NCBI GenBank assembly: GCA_031549115.1
Contig: JAVBQJ010000114.1
Coordinates: forward strand, 1-18,865
Direction of reading: 5' to 3'
Origin: JAVBQJ01 sp031549115
GTDB lineage: Bacteria > Verrucomicrobiota > Lentisphaeria > Victivallales > Victivallaceae
DNA length: 18,865 nt
Shown here: piece by piece, positions 6,534 through 14,614 of the stretch
Numbering within the stretch: the first letter of the stretch is position 1
How the letters are laid out: each line of letters opens with the position of its first letter
Notes under the pieces: model-generated
Database searches by the model: none
What the model was told of the DNA's origin: nothing
Seen by the model: the letters and a program-made list of their open reading frames with translations, nothing else
Position numbers and translations under genes: made by a program

Positions 6534-7014
6534 CGTCGAATCCCCAACCGGCGATGCGGTCGCGATATTGTTGGAGTTTCTCGGGCGGCAGCTGCGGACT
6601 CCGGGCGAGAATCCAGAGATAGTTTTTGGTGCTTCCGGTCACGATGGCGGCGGAGTAATCGGCTTCCAGCTAGATGACCCGGTAGGCGCTGCGGAACGGC
6701 CAGAAGAACATTACGCTCAGCTCGCCCGGTTTTTCCAGCCTGGCGGTTCCTTCGATCGATTTTTCGTCCCCGTCACGGCGACCGGAGTTGCGCACCTGGA
6801 TGACGCCGTCTTCCGTCAACGTATACTCCGCTTTGACGAAGTCCATATCCCGTTCGAACGAATGCGGCAGCCGGGCGATTTCGTACCATGTTCCCATATA
6901 GCGGGCGGCATCGAAATCCGCGACCGCCGGGATCGCTCCGGTCGATTCCCCGGTGACACATCCGGTCAACGTCAGGATCGCCATGATCGCAGAAAGAAAT
7001 AATGTTACTCGCAT
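6505..7014 (-). pseudogene. Lipocalin lipoprotein gene with in-frame TAG
   Basis: The frame encodes a Blc-type bacterial lipocalin: lipoprotein signal MRVTLFLSAIMAILTLTGC with lipobox LTGC, then the lipocalin signature YMGTWYEIARLPHSFER, and later EYTLTEDGVIQVRN. Translation meets TAG at 6670-6672, giving 114 residues. Beyond it, the same frame continues LEADYSAAIVTGSTKNYLWI and ...ILARSPQLPPEKLQQY up to a TGA at 6505-6507, which is exactly the missing C-terminal half (the YLWILxR motif). So one nonsense codon, probably from GAG, splits an otherwise complete 169-codon gene. The truncated product lacks about a third of the beta barrel and should not fold. Readthrough or a sequencing error are alternatives. 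The family binds lipids or hydrophobic compounds at the outer membrane. Confidence 0.88.
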
Positions 7015-7025
7015 ACCTTACCCCT

Positions 7026-7421
7026 CTATTTTACAAACGATCCGATCTCGATCAGGTTGCCTTCCGGGTCGGCGATGTAACAGGTTCGCTGCCCCCACGG
7101 CTCGGTCGTAGGCTCCATGACCGCCGTTGCGCCCTTGGACACGGTTTCGGCAAACGCGACATCCACCGCCGCGTAATTTTCGACGCTCAAGGCAATTTCG
7201 TAATGCCCGTTGATGTGCATAGCGAAATGGAATTGGCGGCCGGTCATTTTTTCAAAATCACCCCGCCCATAAAGCAGAAACAATACGCCATCCTTGACCA
7301 GATAAACATTGCTCGTGTCCTCGCTCTCCTTGATTTCAAACCCCAGAACATCGCGGTAAAACCGGATCATAACGGGCGTATCGTTCACGAAAATCCCAAA
7401 GCCGTCAAGTTTGATTTTCAT
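7026..7421 (-). CDS. VOC-superfamily (glyoxalase-like) protein
   Basis: The 131-residue protein shows the paired beta-alpha-beta-beta-beta pattern of the VOC fold: FGIFVNDTPVMIRFYRDVLGFEI at the start, and WGQRTCYIADPEGNLIEIGSF at the end, with Glu125 in the usual metal-ligand place. VOC proteins include glyoxalases, dioxygenases and fosfomycin- or bleomycin-resistance proteins; the substrate cannot be told from the sequence. The start is ATG 7421 with a weak GGGTGA site. A longer in-frame start at 7505 would run back into the AraC gene. It follows the AraC stop by 16 bases, so the two are probably cotranscribed. Confidence 0.8.
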   Translation of the reverse strand: MKIKLDGFGIFVNDTPVMIRFYRDVLGFEIKESEDTSNVYLVKDGVLFLLYGRGDFEKMTGRQFHFAMHINGHYEIALSVENYAAVDVAFAETVSKGATAVMEPTTEPWGQRTCYIADPEGNLIEIGSFVK

Positions 7422-7437
7422 CGCCGTCACCCATAGG

Positions 7438-8274
7438 TCAGGATATTTCCATATGCTTTTTCCGCCACAGCCAGAATGCCGCCGGCGTGGAGAAGCCGAG
7501 TTCAATGGCGATCTCCTTCTGCTTCAACCCGCGCTGGAGCGCGGCGAGCACAAATCTCCGGCGCACCTTGTGAATATAATCCCCGATGGACATCCCGACG
7601 CGCTGATGAAACAGATGCGACAGATGAAACCGGCTGTAGCCGCAGATTTTTTCCAACTTATCCAGCGAACAGTCGCGCCCGTGCATGTTTTCGATGTAGC
7701 TGCGCATAAAAATAGTGATGTCGCTATTGTCGGCGGTGGAATTTTTGAAGTTATCATACGTGCGCAGCGCATAATCTTCCAACAGCAGATTCAGCGGCGT
7801 GCCGAGGAAAAAGATTTTGTCCCGCCCCGGACAATCCTTCCTTGCGACATATTCATCCCAGCGCCGGACCAAGGGGGAAAAAAATTCCTCGGACAAATGC
7901 AACGGCTTGCCGAACAGCTGGGTATGCCCGCCCGACAACACCTGTACTGTGGAGAGCGAGATATGGGCTTTATGGAAATGTATCCACACATGGTACAGCG
8001 ACTGATCCTCGGCGCGGTACCACGCCCCGTGCGGCTCCCAGCTGTCAAAGAAAAATGCCGCTCCCGGCAAGGCCGGATAAATCATGCCGTTGAGCATATA
8101 AGAACACTCTCCGTCCAGCACGAAAAGTATCTCGCGCATGGCGTGGGCTTCACGCACAAAACCGGAGTTCGCCGGATCGAGAACTCCGCCATCGGGAGTA
8201 AGCGAGGTGTAAAGCTGCCTGACTCCCGTATACAGCATGTCGCTGATTTGTTGCCTGCGAGCGAGCTGATTCAT
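7438..8274 (-). CDS. AraC-family transcription regulator
   Basis: This 278-residue protein has an N-terminal cupin-like sensing domain (about 40-130, with HAMREILFVLDGECSYMLNG and SWEPHGAWY) and a C-terminal AraC DNA-binding domain from about 185. The first helix-turn-helix is clear (SLDKLEKICGYSRFHLSHLFHQRVGMSIGDYI, 203-234). The second (KQKEIAIELGFSTPAAF, 251-267) ends in WLWRKKHMEIS rather than the usual F.R.FK...G.SP.(E/D)YR, so the last helix is unusual or shortened. It is divergent from the pseudopilin-DUF4838 gene cluster, with a pair of direct repeats between them. AraC proteins of this cupin type usually sense a sugar and activate the neighbouring catabolic operon, which fits. Its own ribosome binding site is weak. 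Confidence 0.88.
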   Translation of the reverse strand: MNQLARRQQISDMLYTGVRQLYTSLTPDGGVLDPANSGFVREAHAMREILFVLDGECSYMLNGMIYPALPGAAFFFDSWEPHGAWYRAEDQSLYHVWIHFHKAHISLSTVQVLSGGHTQLFGKPLHLSEEFFSPLVRRWDEYVARKDCPGRDKIFFLGTPLNLLLEDYALRTYDNFKNSTADNSDITIFMRSYIENMHGRDCSLDKLEKICGYSRFHLSHLFHQRVGMSIGDYIHKVRRRFVLAALQRGLKQKEIAIELGFSTPAAFWLWRKKHMEIS

Positions 8275-8284
8275 AGTATAAACG

Positions 8285-8314
8285 CAAGATCGATATATTT
8301 TTTACAAGATTGAT
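8285..8314 (+). promoter_or_regulatory. Direct repeats: candidate AraC operator
   Basis: CAAGAT(C/T)GAT occurs at 8285-8294 and 8305-8314, exactly 20 bp apart, about two turns of the helix. AraC-family monomers with two helix-turn-helix motifs bind direct repeats at about this spacing next to the -35. The repeats lie in the 130-bp divergent gap, ending a few bases before the -35 position of the promoter to the right. Confidence 0.55.
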
Positions 8315-8317
8315 GAC

Positions 8318-8346
8318 TTTTAAATCCGGTCGTTTTATCCTATAAT
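8318..8346 (+). promoter_or_regulatory. Promoter of the saccharide-use operon
   Basis: A perfect TATAAT lies at 8341-8346. The -35 region 17 bp upstream (8318-8323, TTTTAA) is far from consensus. A good -10 with a poor -35 beside activator-type repeats is the usual form of an AraC-dependent promoter. Confidence 0.5.
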
Positions 8347-8404
8347 ATAACCGCAGAGTTCGTAATGTGCAATCCGGGAAATTGAAAATCAAGGAGATGA
8401 TTCG

Positions 8405-9211
8405 ATGAAAAAACGCTTCGCAGTGCTTGATTTAACGGTTGATGACGCGCGTCAGGCATGCCACGGGACAGCTCCCGCGCATTCCGCCGAACAAGAAAAC
8501 GAATGGCGCAGCCGGATGGAATTGCGCTCCGCAAAAAATATATCAAATTTCACATTGATAGAATTGCTTGTTGTCATCGCGATCATCGCCATCCTGGCGA
8601 GCATGCTGTTGCCGGCGCTGTCGAAGGCGCGGGCGGCGGCGCAGAACATCAAGTGTGTCAGCAACCTGAAACAAATCGGTTTGAGCGCGACCATGTATGC
8701 CGGCGACTACAACGGTTATCTGCCCGCGCCGGTAATGCGTCTCCTCACTGCCGGGGGTGAAGAATATGTCCGAAGCTATGCCGAATATCTGCGCGACGCC
8801 GGATATGGCGTTCCCAATGAGCTGTTCATCTGTCCGCTGATACTCTCCCGGAAGTACGCCGAAACCCCACTCGCGGCCATGCAGAACTGGCAGATTTACG
8901 GCATGCGGGTCTTGAACAACGGTTCCGAAGCGTATGAACAGTTGGACAACCCCAAGAAATTGTCGTATGCCGACGAGAGCCCGGTCATGTGGTTTGCCGA
9001 CAGCTGCAGCATGTCCGCCGAGGGTATTTTCGGGGGTTGCAGCACCTTTTTGAATAACTGGTATCTGGCGGCGGCCTTCGTCGACATCCGCCACTCGCAG
9101 CGGGCGAACGGCTGGTTTGCCGACGGCCACGCGGCCTCCCACAGCAAGGATCAGTTGAAGGCGATGGGCTTCGGTTACTTTGCCATCGACACCGCAAAAT
9201 TCAGTAATTAA
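8405..9211 (+). CDS. Pseudopilin-like protein (type IV/II prepilin signal)
   Basis: The 268-residue protein contains the prepilin N-methylation segment FTLIELLVVIAIIAILASML at residues 49-68, with Glu53 at position 5 after the presumed cut. Asn48 stands in place of the usual Gly before it. The C-terminal RHSQRANGWFADGHAASH is the H...DGH motif of the DUF1559-like/H-X9-DG pseudopilins abundant in Lentisphaerota and Planctomycetota. The strong AAGGAG at 8391-8396 supports ATG 8405, which gives an unusually long 48-residue leader; ATG 8516 would give a normal 11-residue one but has no ribosome binding site. These proteins are anchored in the inner membrane, and their function is not settled; placed before secreted glycosidase genes, a role in polymer binding or export is plausible. 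The next gene starts 38 bases later. Confidence 0.88.
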   Translation: MKKRFAVLDLTVDDARQACHGTAPAHSAEQENEWRSRMELRSAKNISNFTLIELLVVIAIIAILASMLLPALSKARAAAQNIKCVSNLKQIGLSATMYAGDYNGYLPAPVMRLLTAGGEEYVRSYAEYLRDAGYGVPNELFICPLILSRKYAETPLAAMQNWQIYGMRVLNNGSEAYEQLDNPKKLSYADESPVMWFADSCSMSAEGIFGGCSTFLNNWYLAAAFVDIRHSQRANGWFADGHAASHSKDQLKAMGFGYFAIDTAKFSN

Positions 9212-9249
9212 GATGCAATAACCCTTTGCCGTTTTGGGAGCACAATAAG

Positions 9250-11604
9250 ATGAAGAGCCTTTTGCTGTTGATGATGAGTTGTTTTGTAACCGCGGCCGCC
9301 CTCGGCGGGCTGGTCCTGCCGGGCGCATCCCCGGGCGACGACCGGATCGTTATTCCCGGAAACCCGAGCGTCATGGAAAAAATCGCCGCCGATGAACTGG
9401 CGCTCTATCTGGGCCGGGTGTTCGCGGCCGAATTCACCGTCGCCAAGGAAGGCGACGACGGCAGCGGGCTGATCTATCTGGGGAACACGGAATTCGCCGC
9501 CGGGCACGGCGTCGACTTCGCCGCCTTCGCCAATGAAGAGTGGCTGATCCGGAGCACCGCCGACGGCAGGCTGATTCTGGGCGGCAGCAACCGTGGCGTC
9601 ATGTACGCGGCGTACCAATTCCTCGAAAAACACCTCGGAGTCCGCTGGTTCGATGAATTCAACGAGCGCGTCCCGAAGCTGGAAACCGTATCGTTCGACG
9701 AGTTGAACGAGCGCGGGCGTCCGGGCTTCACCATCCGCCAGATTTATGACAATCTGGATTGGCAGACCGAAACCCAGCTGCTCAAGCGGCGCAACAAGCT
9801 TCACGGCTGCACCAATGCCGCCGACGCCGCCACCGGCGCCGGCGCCGCCCGCGGCGACGCTCCCCTCGTCGGCAGCCCGGACCAGTACCACACCTACGGC
9901 GCTTATATCCGGGAATTCGATCCGGCGAAAACCGAAGCCCTGGCGCTCGGCGCCGACGGCAAAAGGCACAGCGGCCAAATCTGCCTGACCAATCCCGAAG
10001 CGCGCAAAATGACGGCCGCCGCACTGCGCAAGTTCATCGCCGCCGACCGGGCCGCGGCCGTTGCGGGCAATTACCTCCCGCCGGTGATATACGACATCTC
10101 CGCCAACGACAACAACAGTCCCTGCCAATGCCCGGACTGCGTGAAGCTGGAAGCCGAAGAGGGCGCATCCGGCGTGGCGATCGACTTCCTCAACGCCGCC
10201 GCCCGCGACATCGCGGCGGATTATCCCGACATCCGGCTCCGTACTTTCGCCTATATGTTTTCCAGCGTGCCGCCCAAAACGATCAAGCCGGAAGCCAACG
10301 TCATCATCCAGATCGCCCAGCTGGGCCTGGAGTTCGGCGCCGGCGAAGAGCGGCGGGACACCGCCAGCCCGATTACCGCGGCGACCAACACCGGTTCCCT
10401 GCGATTGCTCGAAGCCTGGTGCAAGATCGCTCCCAATATCGAGATGTGGGATTACTGGGTGATGTACGACGGCAACATGCTCACGCCGCTGGTCTGCCTG
10501 GAGAAAATCGCGAGCGATATCGTCACATATAAGCAATACGGGATCGAATATCTCTTCGCGGAGTGCGAGTACCCCCACACCGCGGCATTTTTTGCCCTGA
10601 AGCGCTACCTCGGCATGAAGATGATGGACAATCCGGAGGCCGATGCCGCCGCGATTATCGACGACTTCATGGATGGCATGTACGGCGCCGCCGCCCCGGC
10701 CATGCGCGAATACCTGCAATACCTGACCAAACGCCAGGGAGAGCTGAAGGAGGCTCCGGGCAAGCTCAAGCCGATCCACCGCAGCTATCTGGACGCCGCC
10801 TTTTTCCGGACGACTTTCCGGCTGTTCGCCGAGGCGGAGGCGCAGGCCGCCGGGGATGCGCGGATCCTGGCCAATATCCGCAACGAGAAAGTTCCGGTGG
10901 AGTATGCTTTTGCGCTCAATTATCAGAAGCTCAAGTGGGAACCCGGCGAAACTCCGGTCGACTTTGCCACGGCGCTGGCGAACTTCGAACGCGACGCCCT
11001 GGACACGGTGCGGCACTACTATATCGACCACGTCTATGACTTCAAAAGCCTTTTCTCCGGACAAGTGCGCGAAGTCATTTCCACCCTGGAAAAGAGCGCC
11101 CGGCCGCAACCGGTACCGGAGCAATTCAAAGACCGCAACGCCGTGATCCTCTACCCCCACCAATTCCGTGAAAACGTCCCGGTGGTGAAAATCGAGGAGC
11201 CGGGCGCGTTCAACGGCCAGGCCGTAAAGTACGGCCAGAATGAACCCGGAACGCTGCACAAAACGACCACCGAGGGGGTAACGCTCTTCGCCGTCTACGA
11301 TGCCAACACCGGCGGCAACCTGGTTTTCAGCCCGATCAATTCCAAGGACCTGCCCCAGGACGAAAAGTACCATGTTTATCACCTCGGAGAAGTGACCCTC
11401 CGGGACGGTTCGGCGTACTTCTACGGCGCCACGGGCTGGGAATTCCAGTGCGGCTTCGAGCCCCTGTACGATCCGAATGCGGGCGCCGAAGGCAACCGCT
11501 ACGATATCTACATGTCGGCGAAGTTCACCGGGCCGGATTATGTCCAGGGTTCGACCGCGGAAAACGCCATCTGCATCGACTACCTGGCGGCGGTCAAAAA
11601 ATAA
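9250..11604 (+). CDS. Secreted DUF4838 glycosidase-like protein
   Basis: The 784-residue protein begins with a signal peptide (MKSLLLLMMSCFVTAAALG). Residues about 35-150 match the alpha-glucuronidase-like N-terminal domain (ADELALYLGRVF, LIYLGNTE, GRLILGGSNRGVMYAAYQFL and EKHLGVRWF). The DUF4838 domain follows (about 160-480), with SANDNNSPCQCPDC (284-297) and the helix-strand pattern of a TIM barrel, as in GH67/GH20-related enzymes. A beta-rich C-terminal part (about 610-784) may bind carbohydrate. The substrate is unknown, though a uronic-acid- or hexosamine-containing glycan is a fair guess. ATG 9250 is chosen for the signal peptide and GGGAG (9236-9240); a TTG at 9226 lies before that site. 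It is the largest member of the plus-strand operon. Confidence 0.85.
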   Translation: MKSLLLLMMSCFVTAAALGGLVLPGASPGDDRIVIPGNPSVMEKIAADELALYLGRVFAAEFTVAKEGDDGSGLIYLGNTEFAAGHGVDFAAFANEEWLIRSTADGRLILGGSNRGVMYAAYQFLEKHLGVRWFDEFNERVPKLETVSFDELNERGRPGFTIRQIYDNLDWQTETQLLKRRNKLHGCTNAADAATGAGAARGDAPLVGSPDQYHTYGAYIREFDPAKTEALALGADGKRHSGQICLTNPEARKMTAAALRKFIAADRAAAVAGNYLPPVIYDISANDNNSPCQCPDCVKLEAEEGASGVAIDFLNAAARDIAADYPDIRLRTFAYMFSSVPPKTIKPEANVIIQIAQLGLEFGAGEERRDTASPITAATNTGSLRLLEAWCKIAPNIEMWDYWVMYDGNMLTPLVCLEKIASDIVTYKQYGIEYLFAECEYPHTAAFFALKRYLGMKMMDNPEADAAAIIDDFMDGMYGAAAPAMREYLQYLTKRQGELKEAPGKLKPIHRSYLDAAFFRTTFRLFAEAEAQAAGDARILANIRNEKVPVEYAFALNYQKLKWEPGETPVDFATALANFERDALDTVRHYYIDHVYDFKSLFSGQVREVISTLEKSARPQPVPEQFKDRNAVILYPHQFRENVPVVKIEEPGAFNGQAVKYGQNEPGTLHKTTTEGVTLFAVYDANTGGNLVFSPINSKDLPQDEKYHVYHLGEVTLRDGSAYFYGATGWEFQCGFEPLYDPNAGAEGNRYDIYMSAKFTGPDYVQGSTAENAICIDYLAAVKK

Positions 11605-11614
11605 TATCGCCCAT

Positions 11615-11655
11615 TGCAATCCGGACAAAGCCGGTATACCTTTGTTTGGATTGCA
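11615..11655 (+). terminator. Strong intercistronic hairpin (attenuator or processing site)
   Basis: TGCAATCC (11615-11622) pairs with GGATTGCA (11648-11655), and ACAAAG (11625-11630) pairs with CTTTGT (11640-11645). The two GG/TT positions between them can form G-U pairs in RNA, making a 16-pair stem with a 9-base loop. Only four T residues follow, so partial termination or mRNA 3' stabilisation of the pseudopilin-DUF4838 transcript is more likely than a full stop. It sits in the only sizeable gap of the operon. Confidence 0.55.
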
Positions 11656-11688
11656 TTTTAACATTCAGATGAAAGATTTTGGATCAAT

Positions 11689-13812
11689 ATGGAATGCGCG
11701 TTCGATTTTTTGAAAAAATTCGGTCAATATCACCCCGCCGCCATTCGGGATCACGGCGTCAAAGCGCGGAAGCGCCAGGTGCTCCTGGACGACTCCTGGC
11801 AAATCGCTTACTGCGAAAGCGACCACCCGGCGGCCTTCAAAGTGGTGCTTGACATTCAGAACTATCTCTTGGTCAGCCAGAATTTGAGTCTCCGGGTGTA
11901 CGCGCAAACCGGCTTCTCGCCCAGGCCGCGCACGCTCTGGGTGGGGACGGAAGCGTGCTTCCCGGAGGTCAAGCCGGCCCGTTCGCGCGGAGCGTTTGTT
12001 TTCGATGTGCAAGCGGACCGGATTATTTTGTCGGGTCGAGACGACCGCGGGCTTTGGCGCGGCATGAGCTACCTTGAGGATATGGCGAATTTTGCCCAAG
12101 CTCCGCTCTTCGACATCAAGTCAGTGCAGTGCGAAAGCCGTCTGCGGATGCGCGCCGGTCACTCCGGCAGCGGCATCGACGACTTCAACGACACCCAGCT
12201 GATGGCGATGCTTCACGCCGGCTTCACCGCCATCGAGGTGTTTGTCAAGGATTTCGACCGCACTTCGCGCGACGGCTACTGCAATATAAGCGAACTGATC
12301 GAACGCGCGGACGCCGTTGGTCTCGACACCATCCTTTACAACTACATGCACCCCTTCAAGCACCCCGACGACGATGACGCCGTGGCGTGCTTCGATGCGG
12401 TTTACGGCGAATTGTTCCGCCGCTATCCCAAGGCGCACGGCATTCTGCTGTGCGGCGAAACGCTGGAGTTTCCCAGCAAGGACCCCGCGACGACCGGCAA
12501 GCGCTTTTACCAGGGCATCGTCGACTCCATCCCGGACACCCGCCCCAGCCCCGGCTGGTGGCCGTGCAGCGATTACCCGCGCTGCCTGCAACGAATCGTC
12601 GACGCGATCACCGCGGTCAAGCCCGATGCGGAAATCATCTTCAACACCTACAACTTCGGTTATGTCGACGCCGGGCTGCGGGAGAAGTTTCTGCGGGCAA
12701 TCCCCAAAAACATCACCATTCAGGCGACCTATGAAATGTTCAAACAGCACCGGGAAGCCGGATTGGTCTTCGCGGTCATGGACTACACGCTGTCGCACAA
12801 CGAGCCGGGCGATTACTTTCTGAACGAGTGCGCCATGGCTTCCGCCGCCGGCTTGAAGCTGCGCGCCACCACCAATACTTCCGGTTCCAGTTGGGATTTC
12901 GGCACCGTGCCGTTTGTGCCGGCGCCGTATCAGATGAAGAAGCGTTTTGCCATCCTCAATGACATGCGCGAGCGCTACGGTCTGGACAGCCATTACGAAA
13001 ACCACCACTACGGCTGGATGCCGAACGTCATCGTCGATATGGCGCGCTGGAACGCCCGCTCCTGTTTCGACGGCGACATGGACAAGCTTATCGCCAAAGT
13101 CGCGGTCCGGGATTATGGCAAGGCTGCCGCACCCGCCGTGCTCGCCGCCTGGCGGAGCTGGAGCAACGCGATGAAGTTTTACGTCCCCAGCAACGAGGAC
13201 CAATACGGCCCGTGGCGGGTCGGCCCGGCCTATCCGATGATTTTCCATCCCAATATCACCCGGATTTTCGCCCGCAAGGAAATTTCCTACCCCTTTGCCG
13301 AACACGCGACCCATGGCGGCGACGGGATTGTCAAAACGCTTTACCAGCCCATCGACAACCTCGACCAGTCCCCCGGCGTGTTGCGCTACCGCGTCGAAAT
13401 ACCCAAACTCAAACGGATGCTGCGCATCTGGCAGGAGGGGCAGAAAGCCGTCACCGAAGCCGCCGCAACTTCTCCGGCGGCGCAGGAGTTGCAGGCCTTG
13501 GGCCTGTTCATCGAAAACTCGATTACGACCACAATCCATGTCAAGGAGTGGTGGCAGCTGAACGTCAGGCTGCAAGCATGCGCTTCCCGCGCGGCGATGT
13601 TGAAAATCCTGGACCGGATCGAAGTCATCGCCCATGCCGAAATCGACAACGCCCGCGCCACCATACCGGCGGTCGAAACCAATTCGCGCCTGGGGTGGGA
13701 ACCGACCATGGAGTATGTCGTCGACCGTTGGCACCTGGAGTGGAAGGTCCGCCAGGTCGAGAGCGCCCTGCGCGAAATCGCCTCCTACCGGAAGGTCATC
13801 GCCCTGAAGTGA
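11689..13812 (+). CDS. Glycoside hydrolase-like protein, cytoplasmic
   Basis: This 707-residue protein looks like a TIM-barrel glycosidase related to the GH20/GH67/GH84 group. An N-terminal alpha/beta domain (about 50-135: RTLWVGTEACFPEV, ADRIILSGRDDRGLWRGMSYLEDM) resembles the one that precedes the catalytic barrel in hexosaminidases and alpha-glucuronidases. The barrel begins near SRLRMRAGHSGSG (150-162) and includes AHGILLCGETLEFPSKD (249-265), where Glu257 or Glu260 are candidate acids, and WWPCSDYPR (290-298). A helical C-terminal region extends from about 550. There is no signal peptide, unlike the DUF4838 protein upstream, so it probably acts on imported oligosaccharides. No strong ribosome binding site is seen before ATG 11689. 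The substrate and exact family are not assigned. Confidence 0.75.
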   Translation: MECAFDFLKKFGQYHPAAIRDHGVKARKRQVLLDDSWQIAYCESDHPAAFKVVLDIQNYLLVSQNLSLRVYAQTGFSPRPRTLWVGTEACFPEVKPARSRGAFVFDVQADRIILSGRDDRGLWRGMSYLEDMANFAQAPLFDIKSVQCESRLRMRAGHSGSGIDDFNDTQLMAMLHAGFTAIEVFVKDFDRTSRDGYCNISELIERADAVGLDTILYNYMHPFKHPDDDDAVACFDAVYGELFRRYPKAHGILLCGETLEFPSKDPATTGKRFYQGIVDSIPDTRPSPGWWPCSDYPRCLQRIVDAITAVKPDAEIIFNTYNFGYVDAGLREKFLRAIPKNITIQATYEMFKQHREAGLVFAVMDYTLSHNEPGDYFLNECAMASAAGLKLRATTNTSGSSWDFGTVPFVPAPYQMKKRFAILNDMRERYGLDSHYENHHYGWMPNVIVDMARWNARSCFDGDMDKLIAKVAVRDYGKAAAPAVLAAWRSWSNAMKFYVPSNEDQYGPWRVGPAYPMIFHPNITRIFARKEISYPFAEHATHGGDGIVKTLYQPIDNLDQSPGVLRYRVEIPKLKRMLRIWQEGQKAVTEAAATSPAAQELQALGLFIENSITTTIHVKEWWQLNVRLQACASRAAMLKILDRIEVIAHAEIDNARATIPAVETNSRLGWEPTMEYVVDRWHLEWKVRQVESALREIASYRKVIALK

Positions 13813-13846
13813 CAGCGCCGGAATCCGGCAAACGATAGTGTACCAA

Positions 13847-14614
13847 ATGGACAAGTTGACTTTTTACGATGCTAACTGCCGGATCGGCACGCCAATGAAT
13901 GGCGGTTTGGAATCGGCTCCGACCTGGGAAGCGTTGGTGGCGGAAATGGACCGCATCGGCGTGGCGCGCGCGGTGGTTGCGCACGTCAACGCCGCCACGG
14001 CCGGCACTATTTTATGCAATTCGCAGCTCAACGCTTTTCTGCAAGACCACACGCAGCCGCGCCTGACCGGCTGCTGGAGCATCCTGCCGGACTGCCTGAA
14101 TGAGAAAATCCCGGCCGGCAAGGCGTTTTTCCAGGCGATGAAAAGCAACCGGATCGGCATGGTCGAAATCTGCCCGGCATCCCACCGTTGGGTGCCGCAC
14201 CGTTTTGCCGTCGGCCGCCAGTTCGATGCGCTTGCCGAACGCAAGGTCGTTATCAAAGTATCCCTGGCGGAAATCGGCTCATGGACCGATTTTTACGAAC
14301 TGGTCGCGCACTTCCCCAAGAACCGGTTTTTGATTGCCGACACCGGCGTGTGGGGGTGCGACCGCTACATCCGCCCACTGTTTGAAACGACCGACAATGT
14401 ATTCATGGATTCCTCCGAATACTGGGTGGCGGAGGGGCTGGCGGCCCTGGTGCGCCAATACGGCGCGCGGCAGATTCTGTTCGGCAGCGGTTATCCCCGC
14501 CGGAACCACGGCAACCAGATGCTGAACATCGCCCGCGCGCAAATCTCCAGCGTGGACCGCCGCCTGATCGCCGGAGGCAATTTGCAGCGCATGCTCAAAG
14601 AGGTGCAATTATGA
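13847..14614 (+). CDS. Amidohydrolase-fold protein lacking metal ligands
   Basis: The 255-residue chain has the length and pattern of amidohydrolase_2 (TIM-barrel) proteins, but every canonical metal position is changed. The N-terminal DxHxH is DANCRIG (Asn10 and Arg12 in place of His), the GH at the end of strand 6 is ADTG (164-167), and the catalytic Asp in FGTDxP is lost (LFGSGYP, 211-217). It is therefore probably a non-catalytic or metal-independent relative. Its stop overlaps the next gene, a full amidohydrolase, as ATGA, so the two may form a complex with catalytic and structural subunits. Starts at ATG 13847 or GTG 13838 are both possible; neither has a clear ribosome binding site, and 13847 is preferred because the conserved FYDAN segment follows directly. 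Confidence 0.75.
   Translation: MDKLTFYDANCRIGTPMNGGLESAPTWEALVAEMDRIGVARAVVAHVNAATAGTILCNSQLNAFLQDHTQPRLTGCWSILPDCLNEKIPAGKAFFQAMKSNRIGMVEICPASHRWVPHRFAVGRQFDALAERKVVIKVSLAEIGSWTDFYELVAHFPKNRFLIADTGVWGCDRYIRPLFETTDNVFMDSSEYWVAEGLAALVRQYGARQILFGSGYPRRNHGNQMLNIARAQISSVDRRLIAGGNLQRMLKEVQL

Noticed and set aside
9208..11664. Open frame of 818 codons on the minus strand opposite the DUF4838 gene
   Set aside because: It is an antisense shadow of a GC-rich gene: the plus-strand frame has a signal peptide, ribosome binding site and family motifs, while the minus frame has no recognisable domain or start signal.
12121..13854. Open frame of 577 codons on the minus strand opposite the glycosidase-like gene
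   Set aside because: It is antisense to a well-supported coding frame and has low-complexity, Val/Gly/Asp-rich composition typical of shadow frames.
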